Assembly: GCA_016217595.1 (NCBI GenBank)
Contig: JACRHS010000005.1
Span: 124,001-188,000 of the forward strand
DNA: 64,000 bases
Direction: 5' to 3'
Source: Opitutia bacterium
GTDB taxonomy: Bacteria > Verrucomicrobiota > Verrucomicrobiia > Opitutales > Opitutaceae
Below, in pieces: positions 1-8,833 of this stretch. Made by a program: the position numbers and the translations under genes. The notes beneath the pieces are model-generated. The model did not search any database. It worked only from the letters and a program-made list of their open reading frames with translations, and had not been told where the DNA came from. Positions within the stretch are counted from its first letter, which is position 1. Each line of letters opens with the position of its first letter.

Positions 1-93
1 GGCGTCGATGCAGGCGTAGCCCTTCTGCTTCAGAAAGCTCGTGTGGTAGAGCCGGACACTGGCGAAATCGTCGACGACGAGGATGGTTTTCAT
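1..93 (-). CDS. CheY-like response regulator, partial (N-terminus only)
   Basis: Thirty-one codons are visible before the window edge, reading MKTILVVDDFASVRLYHTSF and on. The ILVVDD block is the acidic pocket of a receiver domain, and the spacing to the helix after it fits a stand-alone CheY. It follows cheB by 11 bases on the same strand, so it is probably the distal gene of the chemotaxis operon and delivers the signal to the flagellar motor or another output. The phospho-acceptor Asp near residue 55 lies outside the window, so its presence is inferred. Confidence 0.8.
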   Translation of the reverse strand, partial: MKTILVVDDFASVRLYHTSFLKQKGYACIDA

Positions 94-104
94 GGCGGGG
101 TATA

Positions 105-1178
105 TCAGAGAGCGTTTTTCCAGGTGCGCAGCACGGCGCCGGGGAGTTGTTCGAGCGGGAGCACCTTGTCGACCCCGCCGAGCTTGATGGCTTCCTTCGG
201 CATGCCGAACACCACGCACGAGGCTTCGTCCTGCGCGTACGTGCGTGCGCCGGCCTCATGCATTTCCTTCATGCCCTGCGCGCCGTCATCGCCCATGCCG
301 GTGAGGATGACGCCGATGGCGTTTTTGCCCGCATAGCGCGCGGCGGAGCGGAACAACACATCGACCGACGGGCGGTGGCGGCTCACGAGCGGACCGTCGC
401 GCACTTCGACCACGTAACGCGTGCCGAGGCGCTTGAGCAGCGTGTGCTTGCCGCCGGGCGCGAGCAACACCTGCCCGGGCAGCACCGGGTCGTTGTCCGC
501 CGCCTCCTTGACCTTCAGCCGGCAGAACGAGTCGAGATTGGCCGCAAAGGAACGCGTGAATCCTTCCGGCATGTGCTGCACGATCACGATGCCGGGCGCT
601 TCGGCCGGCAGCGCTTCGAGGAAAATACCCACGGCCTCGATGCCGCCGGTGGAGGCGCCGATCACGACCACCTTGTCGGTGTTGCCGTGCACGGTCTCGC
701 CGCCGCCCTTGGCGAGGATGGCGTCGGCGGTGAGCTTCGGCCGCGACACCGCGCGGCGGGCGAGACGGTCGGTGCGCACGCGGGCGGCGGCCTTCACGGC
801 ATCGCACACCACGATTTGCGACTCGGCGAGAAACGCCTCCGTGCCCATGCGCGGCTTGGTGATGATGTCGACCGCGCCGTACTCGAGCGCCCGCAACATC
901 GTGTCGGAGCCGTCGGTCGTGTGGCTGGAGCAGATGATCACCGGCAGCGGATGCTGGGTCATGATCTTTTGCAGGAAGGTCAGCCCGTCCATGCGCGGCA
1001 TCTCGATGTCGAGTGTCATCACGTCAGGCGCGTTTTCGCGCATCATGGCGACGGCCTGATAGGGGTCGGCCGCAGTGCCGATCACCTGGATCGCCGGGTC
1101 GGAGCCAAGCACCAATGCCATCGCTTCGCGCACCACAGGCGAGTCGTCTACCACCAGTACTTTGATTCGTTGAGTCAT
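105..1178 (-). CDS. cheB: Chemotaxis protein-glutamate methylesterase/deamidase CheB
   Basis: A 357-residue protein with an N-terminal receiver domain ([10 protein letters not shown]; phospho-acceptor D57 in [11 protein letters not shown]), a linker, and a C-terminal methylesterase domain. The catalytic triad segments are visible: GASTGG (nucleophile Ser), VQHMPEGF (His) and [12 protein letters not shown] (Asp). CheB removes methyl groups from MCP glutamates and deamidates MCP glutamines, counteracting CheR. The ATG at 1178 is chosen because the reading frame upstream only antiparallels cheD and adds residues that look like no receiver domain. It lies 10 bases after cheD in the same operon. 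Confidence 0.93.
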   Translation of the reverse strand: MTQRIKVLVVDDSPVVREAMALVLGSDPAIQVIGTAADPYQAVAMMRENAPDVMTLDIEMPRMDGLTFLQKIMTQHPLPVIICSSHTTDGSDTMLRALEYGAVDIITKPRMGTEAFLAESQIVVCDAVKAAARVRTDRLARRAVSRPKLTADAILAKGGGETVHGNTDKVVVIGASTGGIEAVGIFLEALPAEAPGIVIVQHMPEGFTRSFAANLDSFCRLKVKEAADNDPVLPGQVLLAPGGKHTLLKRLGTRYVVEVRDGPLVSRHRPSVDVLFRSAARYAGKNAIGVILTGMGDDGAQGMKEMHEAGARTYAQDEASCVVFGMPKEAIKLGGVDKVLPLEQLPGAVLRTWKNAL

Positions 1179-1188
1179 GAGATCCTTC

Positions 1189-1680
1189 CTAAGACGAGTG
1201 CAGCCGCAGCCACACCGTTCCGGTCCAGTTTTCGAAAAAGAGCCGCAAGCCGCCGTTGTGCCCCACCCGCTCGGCCACGATGGGAATGCCGTGCTGTTCG
1301 AGCACCGTGTGCGCCACCGCCACGTTGTTGCTGCCCACGGCGTAGGTCTCGTTGGCGAGTTTGAGCGGGCTGCCGCCGCCAAAGATTTTCGCCTGCATCG
1401 CCCGCGGCGAACTGCCCAACGCGCACATGCGCTCGATCAAATTCGCCACCGCCCATTCGCCGTGATTCGCGGTCTGGCCGCCGCGCGGCACCAGATAGTG
1501 GTTCATGCCGCCAAACTGCCGCTGGGCATCGTACAGGCAAACCGACACGCACGAGCCGAGCACGGTGTTCATGCGCACCGGCTTGGTCTCCACCACGATG
1601 TCGCCCGCCCACAACACCGCCTCGCCGAACACCAGGTCGGCCGGAGGTGCGGGCGGAGCGATGAAGCCGGAACTTCTCAT
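1189..1680 (-). CDS. cheD: Chemoreceptor glutamine deamidase CheD
   Basis: A 163-residue protein of the CheD family, which deamidates specific glutamines of MCPs and in some bacteria binds CheC. The family catalytic pair is visible as C44 in [11 protein letters not shown] and H61 in GGMNHYLVP; the GGGSPL and [11 protein letters not shown] segments are also typical. The ATG overlaps the cheR stop codon (ATGA), so the two are probably translationally coupled. The first 12 residues are proline/alanine-rich and may be a short extension. Confidence 0.92.
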   Translation of the reverse strand: MRSSGFIAPPAPPADLVFGEAVLWAGDIVVETKPVRMNTVLGSCVSVCLYDAQRQFGGMNHYLVPRGGQTANHGEWAVANLIERMCALGSSPRAMQAKIFGGGSPLKLANETYAVGSNNVAVAHTVLEQHGIPIVAERVGHNGGLRLFFENWTGTVWLRLHSS

Positions 1681-2525
1681 TTCTGGGCGGCCGTGGGATC
1701 ATGACGATAAATGGAGGGACCGACGGAACGCAGCGGCAGCCCCATGCCCTGGAGCGTCTCGGCATGCGCGATGAACAGATGCCCGCCCACCCGCAGATGG
1801 CGGCACATCCGGCTGACCACCTCGCGCTGCGTGTCGCGATCGAAATAGATCATGACGTTGCGGAAAAAAATCACGTCGAGCGTGACCGGGATGCCGTAAC
1901 TCTCCGCGAGAAAATTGAGGTGACCGAAACGCACGCGCTGCCGCACCTCGGGGCCCATGCGCACCTGCCGCGCCTTCGGATCGGTGCTGCGCAGCAGGTA
2001 CCGGCTCTTCAACGCTGGCGTGATCGGCCGCGCCTGCTCCTCGGTGTAGATCGCCTCGCGCGCGATGTGCAGCACGCGGGTCGAGACGTCGGTCGCCAGA
2101 ATGTCGAACTGGAAATCCTGCCGCTCCTGTTGCTCCAGCAGGGTCAACGCCAGCGTGTACGCCTCCTCGCCGGTGGAGCAGCCCGCGCACCACACCTGGA
2201 GCGTCGGCGACGGACGGTCCTTCAGCCAGGCGGGCAGCACGCGGCAGGCGAGATAATGGAAATGATCAGGCTCGCGGAAGAAGTCAGTCTTGTTGGTCGT
2301 GGCCAGATTGAGCAGATGCTCCAGCTCCTCCTCTTGCGCGCCCTCGTCGGAGAAAAACCGCGTGTGGTAATCGTGGATGCTGGCCAACCCGAGCTCGCGC
2401 ACCCGACGTTGCAGGCGGCTCTGCAACATCACCTGCTTGCTCGGCGGCATTTTGATGCCGAGCCGGGAATTGATCACCGTGCCGAAGTCGACGAACTGCT
2501 GATGAGTGAGCGTGCCGGGATCCAT
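1677..2525 (-). CDS. cheR: Chemotaxis methyltransferase CheR
   Basis: A 282-residue SAM-dependent protein-glutamate methyltransferase. An N-terminal helical CheR domain (FGTVINSRLGIKMPPSKQ) is followed by the Rossmann catalytic domain with VWCAGCSTGEEAYTLAL, ILATDVSTRVL and VIFFRNVMIYFD. It methylates MCP glutamates for adaptation. The ATG at 2525 is preferred; an in-frame TTG at 2543 would add six residues. Neither MCP of this operon ends in an NWETF-type tether, so CheR here probably acts untethered. The gene follows a strong terminator, which suggests its own promoter or read-through. Confidence 0.92.
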   Translation of the reverse strand: MDPGTLTHQQFVDFGTVINSRLGIKMPPSKQVMLQSRLQRRVRELGLASIHDYHTRFFSDEGAQEEELEHLLNLATTNKTDFFREPDHFHYLACRVLPAWLKDRPSPTLQVWCAGCSTGEEAYTLALTLLEQQERQDFQFDILATDVSTRVLHIAREAIYTEEQARPITPALKSRYLLRSTDPKARQVRMGPEVRQRVRFGHLNFLAESYGIPVTLDVIFFRNVMIYFDRDTQREVVSRMCRHLRVGGHLFIAHAETLQGMGLPLRSVGPSIYRHDPTAAQK

Positions 2526-2582
2526 GGCCGAGGGAGAGATCAAGGAGGGAAAAGGTTGGAGAGTTGAAAGTGGTGGCGGTGG

Positions 2583-2618
2583 AAAAGGCGGCGGCGGGAG
2601 TGGGGCCCGCCGCCGCCT
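2583..2618 (-). terminator. Intrinsic terminator after the haem-type MCP
   Basis: On the minus strand a 12-bp perfect stem (GGCGGCGGCGGG / CCCGCCGCCGCC) with a 7-base loop is followed by TTTT. It begins one base inside the MCP stop codon and separates the mcp-cheW part of the operon from cheRDB, so cheRDB expression may be reduced relative to the receptors. Confidence 0.7.
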
Positions 2619-4344
2619 ACCCCCTAGTTAGCCGCGCTGACAGCTTCACAGGTTGTTCCAGCGCGGCAAAGTGGTGCGACCGGGCGGCGGCGCTGGCCGC
2701 ACGACCCGAATCGTGGTCCTGAAAAAATCCGATGGCCTGTTGCAACTGCTCCGCCTGCTCGGCCAGCGCGGTCGAGGCCGCCGCCAGTTGCTCCGAAGCC
2801 GCGGCATTGCGCTGGATGACATTATCGAGCTCCTGCACGGCGCGGCCGATCTGCTCGGCGCCGGTGTTTTGCTCGGCGCTGTTGGCGGCGATCGCCTGCA
2901 CCAGATCGGACGTCTGCCGGATGTGCGGCACGAGTGCTTGCAGCATCTGCCCGGCGCGCTCGGCGCGGTCAACGCTGGCGCTGGAAAGCTGCCCGATCTC
3001 GCCCGCGGCCACCTGGCTGCGCTCGGCGAGCTTGCGCACCTCGGCGGCGACGACGGCGAAGCCTTTGCCGTGTTCGCCGGCGCGGGCAGCCTCGATGGCG
3101 GCGTTGAGCGCCAGCAAATCGGTCTGCCGCGCGATTTCCTCGATGATCGAGGTCTTCTGCGCGATCTCCTTCATCGCCTGCGCCGTCTGCACGACGGTCT
3201 CGCCCGCGGCGACGGCATCGGCGGCGGCGCGCTTCGCGATGGTCTCGGTCTGGCGGGCATGCTCGGTGTTTTGCCGGATGCTCGCGGTCGACTCGGTCAC
3301 GGCGGCGGAAACTTCCTCCACGGCGGACGCCTGTGCGGACGAACCCGCGGCCAGCGATTGCGCCGTGCCGGTCATCTCGCGACTGCTGACGGCGACCTGC
3401 GCGGAGGCGGTGCGAACGTTGGCCACCACCTGGCGCAGGCTCGCAATCATGTTCTGAAAAGCACTGCCGAGCGTATCGCGCGTCGTGGTGACGGCCACCT
3501 CCTGCCGGAGATCGCCGGTGCCGATGCGCCGGGCCACTTGCGCCTTCGCATCGAGCGCTTCGGCCATCTGGTTGGCGGCGGTGCCGAGCGCGCCGATCTC
3601 ACCGCTGGCCGCCACGGCGATACGCGTGGTCGTGTCGCCCTCCGCGATCTGCCGGAGGCCGCTCGTCAACGCCTGCACCGGGCGGGCGACGAGACGGTCG
3701 GTGGCCACATAAGCCAGCACCGAAAACACGGCGATGATCACGACCACCGTGGCGAGCATCCACCAGAGGCCGGAGCGTTGCAGATCGGCCTGCATCGCGG
3801 CGGCGTCGGCCTGGGCGCGCCGGAGCTCGGCACGTGAAAATCGCAACGCCACCAGCCCGCCGACCTGGCCCTCGCGCCACTCGGAGTGGCAGCCAAGGCA
3901 CTTCTTCGTCGCCACCTGCGGTTGATAATATTCGAACGCCTCCTCAGTCTGCCGCTCAAACGCCGCGGCGGAGGAGAGGCCGCGGGTGCGGATCTCCGCG
4001 GGCAACGACCGCCCCACCCACGCCGGCTGGGCGCTGAACTTCGCCACGCCCTTGTCGTCGTAGAGGGAAAATTCGAGCAGGCCTTTCACGTGATTTTGCG
4101 TGGCGAGGAATTTTTCGAAGCGTTCCATCTCACCGCGGGCCATCTGATCGCCGATGGTGTACTCGACCGCTTCGCAGACGTTTTCGGCGTTCTGGCGCTC
4201 GCGTTGTTCCAGCGCCGCCAGGTTGGCCGTGGTGAGCCGCCGCACGGCCGCCGCGTTGCGCCCCTGTTGCAGAAACTGCGACAACACCACGATGACCAGC
4301 AGCCCGGTCAGCAGGCAGAGCGTCAGTTGGGTGTGCAAGCGCAT
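2617..4344 (-). CDS. Methyl-accepting chemotaxis protein with a c-type-haem Tll0287-like sensor domain
   Basis: A 575-residue receptor: one N-terminal membrane helix (residues about 8-25), a periplasmic domain, a second helix near 195-215, HAMP, then a long MCP signalling coiled coil with the hairpin tip [20 protein letters not shown]. The periplasmic domain carries CLGCH (C149, C152, H153), the covalent haem c signature placed as in Tll0287-like (DUF3365) sensors, so it probably senses redox state, O2, NO or CO. It directly follows cheW. A GTG at 4374, abutting the cheW stop, would add ten residues; ATG 4344 is preferred because the membrane helix starts right after it. Confidence 0.87.
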   Translation of the reverse strand: MRLHTQLTLCLLTGLLVIVVLSQFLQQGRNAAAVRRLTTANLAALEQRERQNAENVCEAVEYTIGDQMARGEMERFEKFLATQNHVKGLLEFSLYDDKGVAKFSAQPAWVGRSLPAEIRTRGLSSAAAFERQTEEAFEYYQPQVATKKCLGCHSEWREGQVGGLVALRFSRAELRRAQADAAAMQADLQRSGLWWMLATVVVIIAVFSVLAYVATDRLVARPVQALTSGLRQIAEGDTTTRIAVAASGEIGALGTAANQMAEALDAKAQVARRIGTGDLRQEVAVTTTRDTLGSAFQNMIASLRQVVANVRTASAQVAVSSREMTGTAQSLAAGSSAQASAVEEVSAAVTESTASIRQNTEHARQTETIAKRAAADAVAAGETVVQTAQAMKEIAQKTSIIEEIARQTDLLALNAAIEAARAGEHGKGFAVVAAEVRKLAERSQVAAGEIGQLSSASVDRAERAGQMLQALVPHIRQTSDLVQAIAANSAEQNTGAEQIGRAVQELDNVIQRNAAASEQLAAASTALAEQAEQLQQAIGFFQDHDSGRAASAAARSHHFAALEQPVKLSARLTRG

Positions 4345-4374
4345 GGGAGCAACAACGCTGGCGGCGGGTGGCAC

Positions 4375-4881
4375 TCACGTGGCCGCGGCCTCCGTGGGCG
4401 CGGCGGTATCGGCCAGCGCCACGAGTTCATCGGCGGAGAACACTTTCTCGATATCGAGTATGATGATGAATTTGTCATCCCGCCGGCCGAGGCCGAGGAT
4501 CAGATCGGTGCGCCAGCGCATGCCGAGCGCCGGCGGATCGTTGATCTCCTGCGGCTCCAGCTCGATCACTTCGTGGACGGCATCAGCCAGACCGCCGGCG
4601 ACGACGATCTCGCCGTCCATTTTCAGCTCCATGACGATGATGCGCGTGCTCAGGGTGTCGGCGACGGCCGGCAGACCGAACTTGCGGCGCAGATCGACCA
4701 CGGGGATGGCGTTGCCGCGGACGTTGACCACGCCGCGCAGGTAAGTCGGCGCAGTGGGGACTTTGGTGATATGACTGACGTCGAGAACCTCGCGGGTCTT
4801 GAAGACGTTGATCGCAAAAAGCTCACCGCCCAACCGGAAGGTCAGATAGCGGGCGGTCTCGGTGATTTTCGCTGTGCTCAT
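4375..4881 (-). CDS. cheW: CheW coupling protein
   Basis: A 168-residue CheW-domain protein that links MCP tips to the CheA kinase. The family signatures are present: RYLTFRLGGELFAINVFKTREVLD at the start, YLRGVVNVRGNAIPVVDLR in the middle, and a C-terminal beta-strand region IIILDIEKVFS. It sits between two MCP genes (50 bases after the MCP at 4932-7154, and adjoining the haem MCP). No cheA is visible in this window, so the kinase must lie beyond base 1 or elsewhere in the genome. Confidence 0.92.
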   Translation of the reverse strand: MSTAKITETARYLTFRLGGELFAINVFKTREVLDVSHITKVPTAPTYLRGVVNVRGNAIPVVDLRRKFGLPAVADTLSTRIIVMELKMDGEIVVAGGLADAVHEVIELEPQEINDPPALGMRWRTDLILGLGRRDDKFIIILDIEKVFSADELVALADTAAPTEAAAT

Positions 4882-4931
4882 GGTGATGGGGGGTTGGCGG
4901 GCCGGCGCTCGGAGCGGCGGCCCGGGTTGCC

Positions 4932-7154
4932 TTAGAAGCGCTCGAACTTGTCGTCGGAGGCGCTTTGCGCGTCGCCATCGAGATCGATCGAGATGCCGTT
5001 GGAGGAGCGTTTTTCCGGAGTGTTCGGCGCGGCTTTGGCGGCGGGGGCGGATTTCGACTTGGGCGCGGACTTCGCCGCGGAGTGGCTGACCGCCGGCGCG
5101 TGATGCGCCACCGGAGCGGCGACGCGACGACGCACAGTCGAGCCGCCGCCGTCGTTGACCTTGAAGAACTCGATGGCGCTCTGCAATTGCTCGGCCTGAC
5201 TGGCCAGCTCTTCGGACGACGACGCCATCTCTTCGGACGCCGAGGCGTTTTGCTGGATGACCTTGTCGAGCTCCTGCACGGCCTTGTTGATCTGGGCGGC
5301 GCCAGTGCTCTGCTCTTCGCTGCTCGCAGTGATCTCCTTCACGAGGTCCGCGGTCTTGCGGATGTCGGGCACGAGTTTGTTCAACATCTCGCCGGCGCTC
5401 TCAGCGATTTCCACGCTGGAGGCCGAGAGTTTGCTGATCTCGCCCGCGGCCGTCTGGCTGCGTTCGGCGAGCTTGCGCACTTCGGAGGCGACGACGGCGA
5501 AACCCTTGCCGTGCTCGCCGGCGCGGGCGGCTTCGATGGCGGCGTTGAGCGCGAGCAAGTCGGTCTGCCGCGCGATTTCCTCGATGATAGAGGTCTTCTG
5601 CGCGATCTCCTTCATGGCGTGCACGGTCTTGCCCACCGAGGTGCCGGCCTCCTGCGCATCTTGCGAGGCCTTGGTGGCGATCTTTTCGGTCTGCCGCGCG
5701 TTCTCCGTGTTCTGCTGGATGCTGGCGGCGGACTCTTCCATCGAGGAGGAAACTTGTTCCACCGAGGCGGCCTGTTCGGAGGCGCCGGAGGAAAGCGTCT
5801 GGGTCGTGCTGGTGAGCTCTTCGCTGCCGGCGGAGACGTTCTCCGCGGCGGAGCGGACATTGGCCACCACTTCGCGCAGATTCGTGACCATCTTCTGGAG
5901 GGCGAGACCGAGCGTGTCCTTGTCGGAGGCGAGCTTCACTTCATGACGCAGGTCGCCGTCGCCGATTTGCACGGCCATCTTGGCCTTGGCGTCGAGAGCT
6001 TCCGCCATGTTGTTGGCGGCTTCGGAGAGGCGGCCGATTTCGTCGCGGGAGTCGACAGTGACGCGGGCGGAGAGATCGCCGATGGCGATTTGTCCCAGCC
6101 CATCCACGAGATTGCGCACCGGCGCTGTTATCATGCGGGTGATCAGCAGGCCCAAGATGACGGCGAGCGACACGCAGATGATGCAGCCGACGATCAGCAT
6201 GGTGGAGGAATAGGAAAGTGAGGTGGCGGCCTCACCCGCGGCGGAAGCGGTATTCTTCATGCCGTCCAGGGCGGTCTGCTCAGCGGCGGCGAGCACCTCG
6301 GCGGCCGCCTCGTTGCGCTTCTTGCCCAGCTCTTCACGGGAGAGCCAGTTCTTCAGGAAGCCCTCCATGTTTTCTTGGTACGCTTTGCCGGCAGCACGAC
6401 AGGCGGCAATTTGTTGGAGATTTATATCCTGCCGCGTGATGGACTTGAGCTCATCGAGCTTCACATTGATCTCGACGAATTTTCGCAGTGTTTCCTTGAA
6501 ATGTTCAGGGTCGCGAGTGGCCATCGACTTCCAGGCGCCGATGCGCACGTTGCTTCCGAGATCGATGACATCGTTGCAGATTTCGATCTTACGAATCCGC
6601 TCCTTCACCTTGTCTTCGGTGAGCTTCTCGGAGAGCGCCGCGGTGATATCCTCGGTGAGTTTTTTGGATTGGTTGTCCACGAAATCATAGCACGCCTTCA
6701 TGTAAGCGGTAGCGGCGTCGTTCATATCGGTCTTTTCTTTGTCCATCGCCTCAGTGACTTTCACAGTGTCATTGAGGTACTGCTCGTAGAGCGCCGCTTT
6801 CTCAGAAGCCTTGCGGGCGTTGGTCCGCAGTTCGGCCAGGTCGTGTTTCTCGGCCAGATCGGCGGCCTGCTTCAAGTGCTCCTTCACTTTGGCGAGGTTT
6901 TCACGCGCCTTGGCGAGGAATTCCTTTTCCTCGGTGAAGGCGTAACCGCGGGTCTCGTACATGGTCTTGAGCGACCACCGCTCGACATTGTTGGCGACCG
7001 TGACTTCGGGCACGCGTTCGTCGGCCAGGTTGTTGGCGGTCTTTTTCACGCTCAACATGCTAAAGATGGCGAGTGCGCCCAACAGCAGGGTCAGCCCTGC
7101 GATAGTCAGAAACGATCCGTTCAACTTCACCCCGAGCTTCATGTTCTTAAACAT
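4932..7154 (-). CDS. Methyl-accepting chemotaxis protein with a large helical periplasmic domain
   Basis: A 740-residue transmembrane receptor. Membrane helix 1 covers about residues 14-34 and helix 2 about 316-338. Between them is a roughly 280-residue, charged, all-helical domain resembling HBM/four-helix-bundle ligand-binding domains. HAMP follows ([20 protein letters not shown]), then the signalling domain with [20 protein letters not shown]. The C-terminal 70 residues are a low-complexity Ala/Pro/Lys/Ser tail ending DDKFERF, with no CheR-binding pentapeptide. Its signalling half is nearly the same as that of the haem MCP, suggesting duplication with sensor-domain exchange. The ligand cannot be read from sequence. 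Confidence 0.9.
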   Translation of the reverse strand: MFKNMKLGVKLNGSFLTIAGLTLLLGALAIFSMLSVKKTANNLADERVPEVTVANNVERWSLKTMYETRGYAFTEEKEFLAKARENLAKVKEHLKQAADLAEKHDLAELRTNARKASEKAALYEQYLNDTVKVTEAMDKEKTDMNDAATAYMKACYDFVDNQSKKLTEDITAALSEKLTEDKVKERIRKIEICNDVIDLGSNVRIGAWKSMATRDPEHFKETLRKFVEINVKLDELKSITRQDINLQQIAACRAAGKAYQENMEGFLKNWLSREELGKKRNEAAAEVLAAAEQTALDGMKNTASAAGEAATSLSYSSTMLIVGCIICVSLAVILGLLITRMITAPVRNLVDGLGQIAIGDLSARVTVDSRDEIGRLSEAANNMAEALDAKAKMAVQIGDGDLRHEVKLASDKDTLGLALQKMVTNLREVVANVRSAAENVSAGSEELTSTTQTLSSGASEQAASVEQVSSSMEESAASIQQNTENARQTEKIATKASQDAQEAGTSVGKTVHAMKEIAQKTSIIEEIARQTDLLALNAAIEAARAGEHGKGFAVVASEVRKLAERSQTAAGEISKLSASSVEIAESAGEMLNKLVPDIRKTADLVKEITASSEEQSTGAAQINKAVQELDKVIQQNASASEEMASSSEELASQAEQLQSAIEFFKVNDGGGSTVRRRVAAPVAHHAPAVSHSAAKSAPKSKSAPAAKAAPNTPEKRSSNGISIDLDGDAQSASDDKFERF

Positions 7155-7193
7155 AACGATCCTTTGGTTACGGTGTTTAAATAGAGAGGGTTA

Positions 7194-7853
7194 TCATGGG
7201 AGGAACTCGACCTGCCCGGTCGCGATGTCGTAGCGCGCAGCGACGACCTTGACGTGGCCGGCCTTGGCCGCATCGCCGATGATCGATCCGGCTTGGGCCA
7301 GACTCGCAGCGGAAAGCTTGGCGTTGATGCGCACGGCGTTGTCCACGGGATCGCCGGGTTTCTTCTTTGCCATGGACACGGCGCTCGTGAGCGCCTCGAC
7401 GATGTGCTTGATGTGCCCCGGCGCTTCGCCGCCCGCGACTGCCGCGGAAACGGCGCCGCATTTCGTGTGGCCCAACACCACGACGAGCGGGGCATGCAGA
7501 TGTTCGACCGCGTACTCGATGCTCCCCAGCATCAGGTCATCGAGCAGATTGCCGGCATTGCGGACGACGAAGAGATCGCCGAGTCCTTGATCGAAAATGA
7601 TCTCCGGCGAGAGTCGGGAATCGGCACAGGTGAGAATGACCGCAAACGGATGCTGCCCGGCGGCCACTTCGGTCCGGCGGGTACCGGTCTGCCCCGGGTG
7701 GGTGGCCGTGCCCGCGACAAAGCGCTGGTTGCCTTCCGTGAGTTTCGCCAAAGCGGCCGCAGGCGAAATAGCGGCGGCAGGGGAACTGGCATGAGCGGTT
7801 GAAACGGCCAACAGGCCGACGACACAGAGCAAACGGAGCAGGTGCGTTTTCAT
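7194..7853 (-). CDS. Secreted beta-class carbonic anhydrase
   Basis: A 219-residue protein with a cleavable signal peptide (hydrophobic residues 5-20, cleavage near AHA-S23) and a beta-carbonic anhydrase domain that interconverts CO2 and bicarbonate. The zinc ligands and catalytic dyad are visible: C76, D78 and R80 in TCADSR, and H129 and C132 in LGHTKCGA. Most beta-class enzymes are cytoplasmic; export places this one in the periplasm or outside. It lies 39 bases upstream of an MCP on the same strand and downstream of structured leader RNA copy 1, so it appears to be part of the chemosensory operon. Confidence 0.9.
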   Translation of the reverse strand: MKTHLLRLLCVVGLLAVSTAHASSPAAAISPAAALAKLTEGNQRFVAGTATHPGQTGTRRTEVAAGQHPFAVILTCADSRLSPEIIFDQGLGDLFVVRNAGNLLDDLMLGSIEYAVEHLHAPLVVVLGHTKCGAVSAAVAGGEAPGHIKHIVEALTSAVSMAKKKPGDPVDNAVRINAKLSAASLAQAGSIIGDAAKAGHVKVVAARYDIATGQVEFLP

Positions 7854-7940
7854 AGTGCGATGGGCGATGGCGCAGGAGCGCCTGGTGAAAGCTGCGAGCT
7901 GTATAAAGGCGGGTGGCTAACGGCGGAGAGACGGGTCCGG

Positions 7941-8057
7941 ACAAACAAAAAGGCACAAGCGATCAGTCATCCGCGAAGATGACGGTTCGATTGTGCCTTC
8001 GACTGACAGGCCCACTGTCCTGCCGGAGAAAGCTGCCTAGTCAGGGGGCTGACCGGC
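7941..8057 (-). ncRNA. Structured leader RNA, copy 1 (riboswitch/attenuator candidate, upstream of carbonic anhydrase)
   Basis: Read on the minus strand, this has a 5' hairpin (GCC-GGTCAG / CTGACT-A-GGC, 8057-8035), the linker AGCTTTCTCC, hairpin GGCAGG / CCTGTC with a variable loop, the linker AGTCGAAGG, then a long terminator hairpin (GGCACAA...TTGTGCC, about 7999-7951) followed by TTTTGTTT. The linkers and the second stem match copy 2 exactly, while the first stem and distal terminator stem differ in sequence but remain paired. CTTTC in the first linker can pair with GAAGG, which includes the base of the terminator stem. I do not recognise the class. Confidence 0.6.
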
Positions 8058-8070
8058 CTGCCTAATGATT

Positions 8071-8076
8071 ATTATC
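8071..8076 (-). promoter_or_regulatory. Possible -10 element for leader RNA copy 1
   Basis: The minus strand reads GATAAT here, just upstream of the first hairpin of the leader RNA, within an AT-rich run (GATAATAATCATTAGG). A start about seven bases later (near 8063) would begin the transcript immediately before the RNA element. No good -35 box is visible at the right distance, so this is tentative. Confidence 0.3.
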
Positions 8077-8152
8077 GGCCAACCGGCCGCGGGCTTTAGA
8101 AGAAATACCTACTGGCCGGGGGAAAATTACCTCCCGGTTACGATCAATCCAT

Positions 8153-8635
8153 TCATCCGACGGTGGCGCGGCCCGATGCCGCCAGCCCCAAGTCGAACAG
8201 GCTCGTGACGTACGAGCCCTCCCGGGGCGAACCGAGCAAATAGGCGGTGCCCGTCGGGCATACGGGTGCGGAAGCTGCCTCCGCCTCCGCGGTCAGCAGC
8301 GTGCGCATGGCCGGCGGGGTGTCGACCAAGAGGCCCAGATTCAACGCGACGCCCTGCGCGGTCGTCACCTGCAAGATCACTACACACGTTTCCTCGTCGG
8401 CCCCGGCAGCCGCGGGCTGATTCTGGCGCAAATCGATCACCGGAATAACTTTGCCCCGCACCACCACCACGCCGCGGATGCATTCCGGCACTTTGGCGCC
8501 GGCTGGTTGGGGGCCCAAGCGGAGCACCTCTTCGACCTGCACCAACGGAGGTGTCCCGGGCAATCCGCGCAATGGAAGCGTAAAGCCTCCCTCGGCAGGT
8601 GTCGCGGTCTGAGCCGGTGTGGTCTGGGGTGTCAT
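8153..8635 (-). CDS. CheW-like chemotaxis coupling protein
   Basis: A 160-residue CheW-domain protein, divergent from the one at 4375-4881. The core is recognisable: VEEVLRLGPQPAGAKVPECI, RGVVVVRGKVIPVIDLR, and a C-terminal strand region. The ATG at 8635 is chosen because the frame upstream runs through leader RNA copy 2 and has no CheW-like residues. The first 25 residues are Pro/Thr-rich. A second CheW in the same block, controlled by its own leader RNA, could tune array stoichiometry or serve another kinase. Confidence 0.8.
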   Translation of the reverse strand: MTPQTTPAQTATPAEGGFTLPLRGLPGTPPLVQVEEVLRLGPQPAGAKVPECIRGVVVVRGKVIPVIDLRQNQPAAAGADEETCVVILQVTTAQGVALNLGLLVDTPPAMRTLLTAEAEAASAPVCPTGTAYLLGSPREGSYVTSLFDLGLAASGRATVG

Positions 8636-8684
8636 GGGTGGCGGTGGCTGCAACACTGGGAGACCATCCCCGGTCGTTTTCGGA

Positions 8685-8794
8685 CCAAAGAAAAAGGCAC
8701 AAACGGCGGCATCTCGCGATGGAGATACTGCCGTTTGTGCCTTCGACTGACAGGTCCGAAACCTGCCGGAGAAAGCTGCCAGACAAAGTCTGGC
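8685..8794 (-). ncRNA. Structured leader RNA, copy 2 (riboswitch/attenuator candidate, upstream of CheW-like gene)
   Basis: Minus-strand RNA with the same plan as copy 1: 5' hairpin GCCAGAC-TTT-GTCTGGC (8794-8778), AGCTTTCTCC, GGCAGG-loop-CCTGTC, AGTCGAAGG, then a terminator hairpin (AAGGCACAAACGGC / GCCGTTTGTGCCTT, about 8743-8694) followed by TTTTTC. It begins about 40 bases after the response-regulator stop and ends about 50 bases before the CheW-like ATG, so it could attenuate read-through from the kinase genes. Stem sequences that differ from copy 1 but keep pairing support a real RNA structure. Confidence 0.6.
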
Positions 8795-8833
8795 CTCTTG
8801 TTCATTCAAACCTCGGCACGCCGGCCGGGTCGC

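Noticed and set aside
1179-1382. Upstream extension of cheB in the same frame
   Set aside because: It overlaps almost all of the end of cheD and adds residues unlike a receiver domain; the ATG at 1178 begins the canonical VLVVDD fold.
8636-8809. N-terminal extension of the CheW-like protein to 8809
   Set aside because: This stretch is better explained by leader RNA copy 2; its residues show no CheW similarity, and ATG 8635 gives a normal-sized protein.
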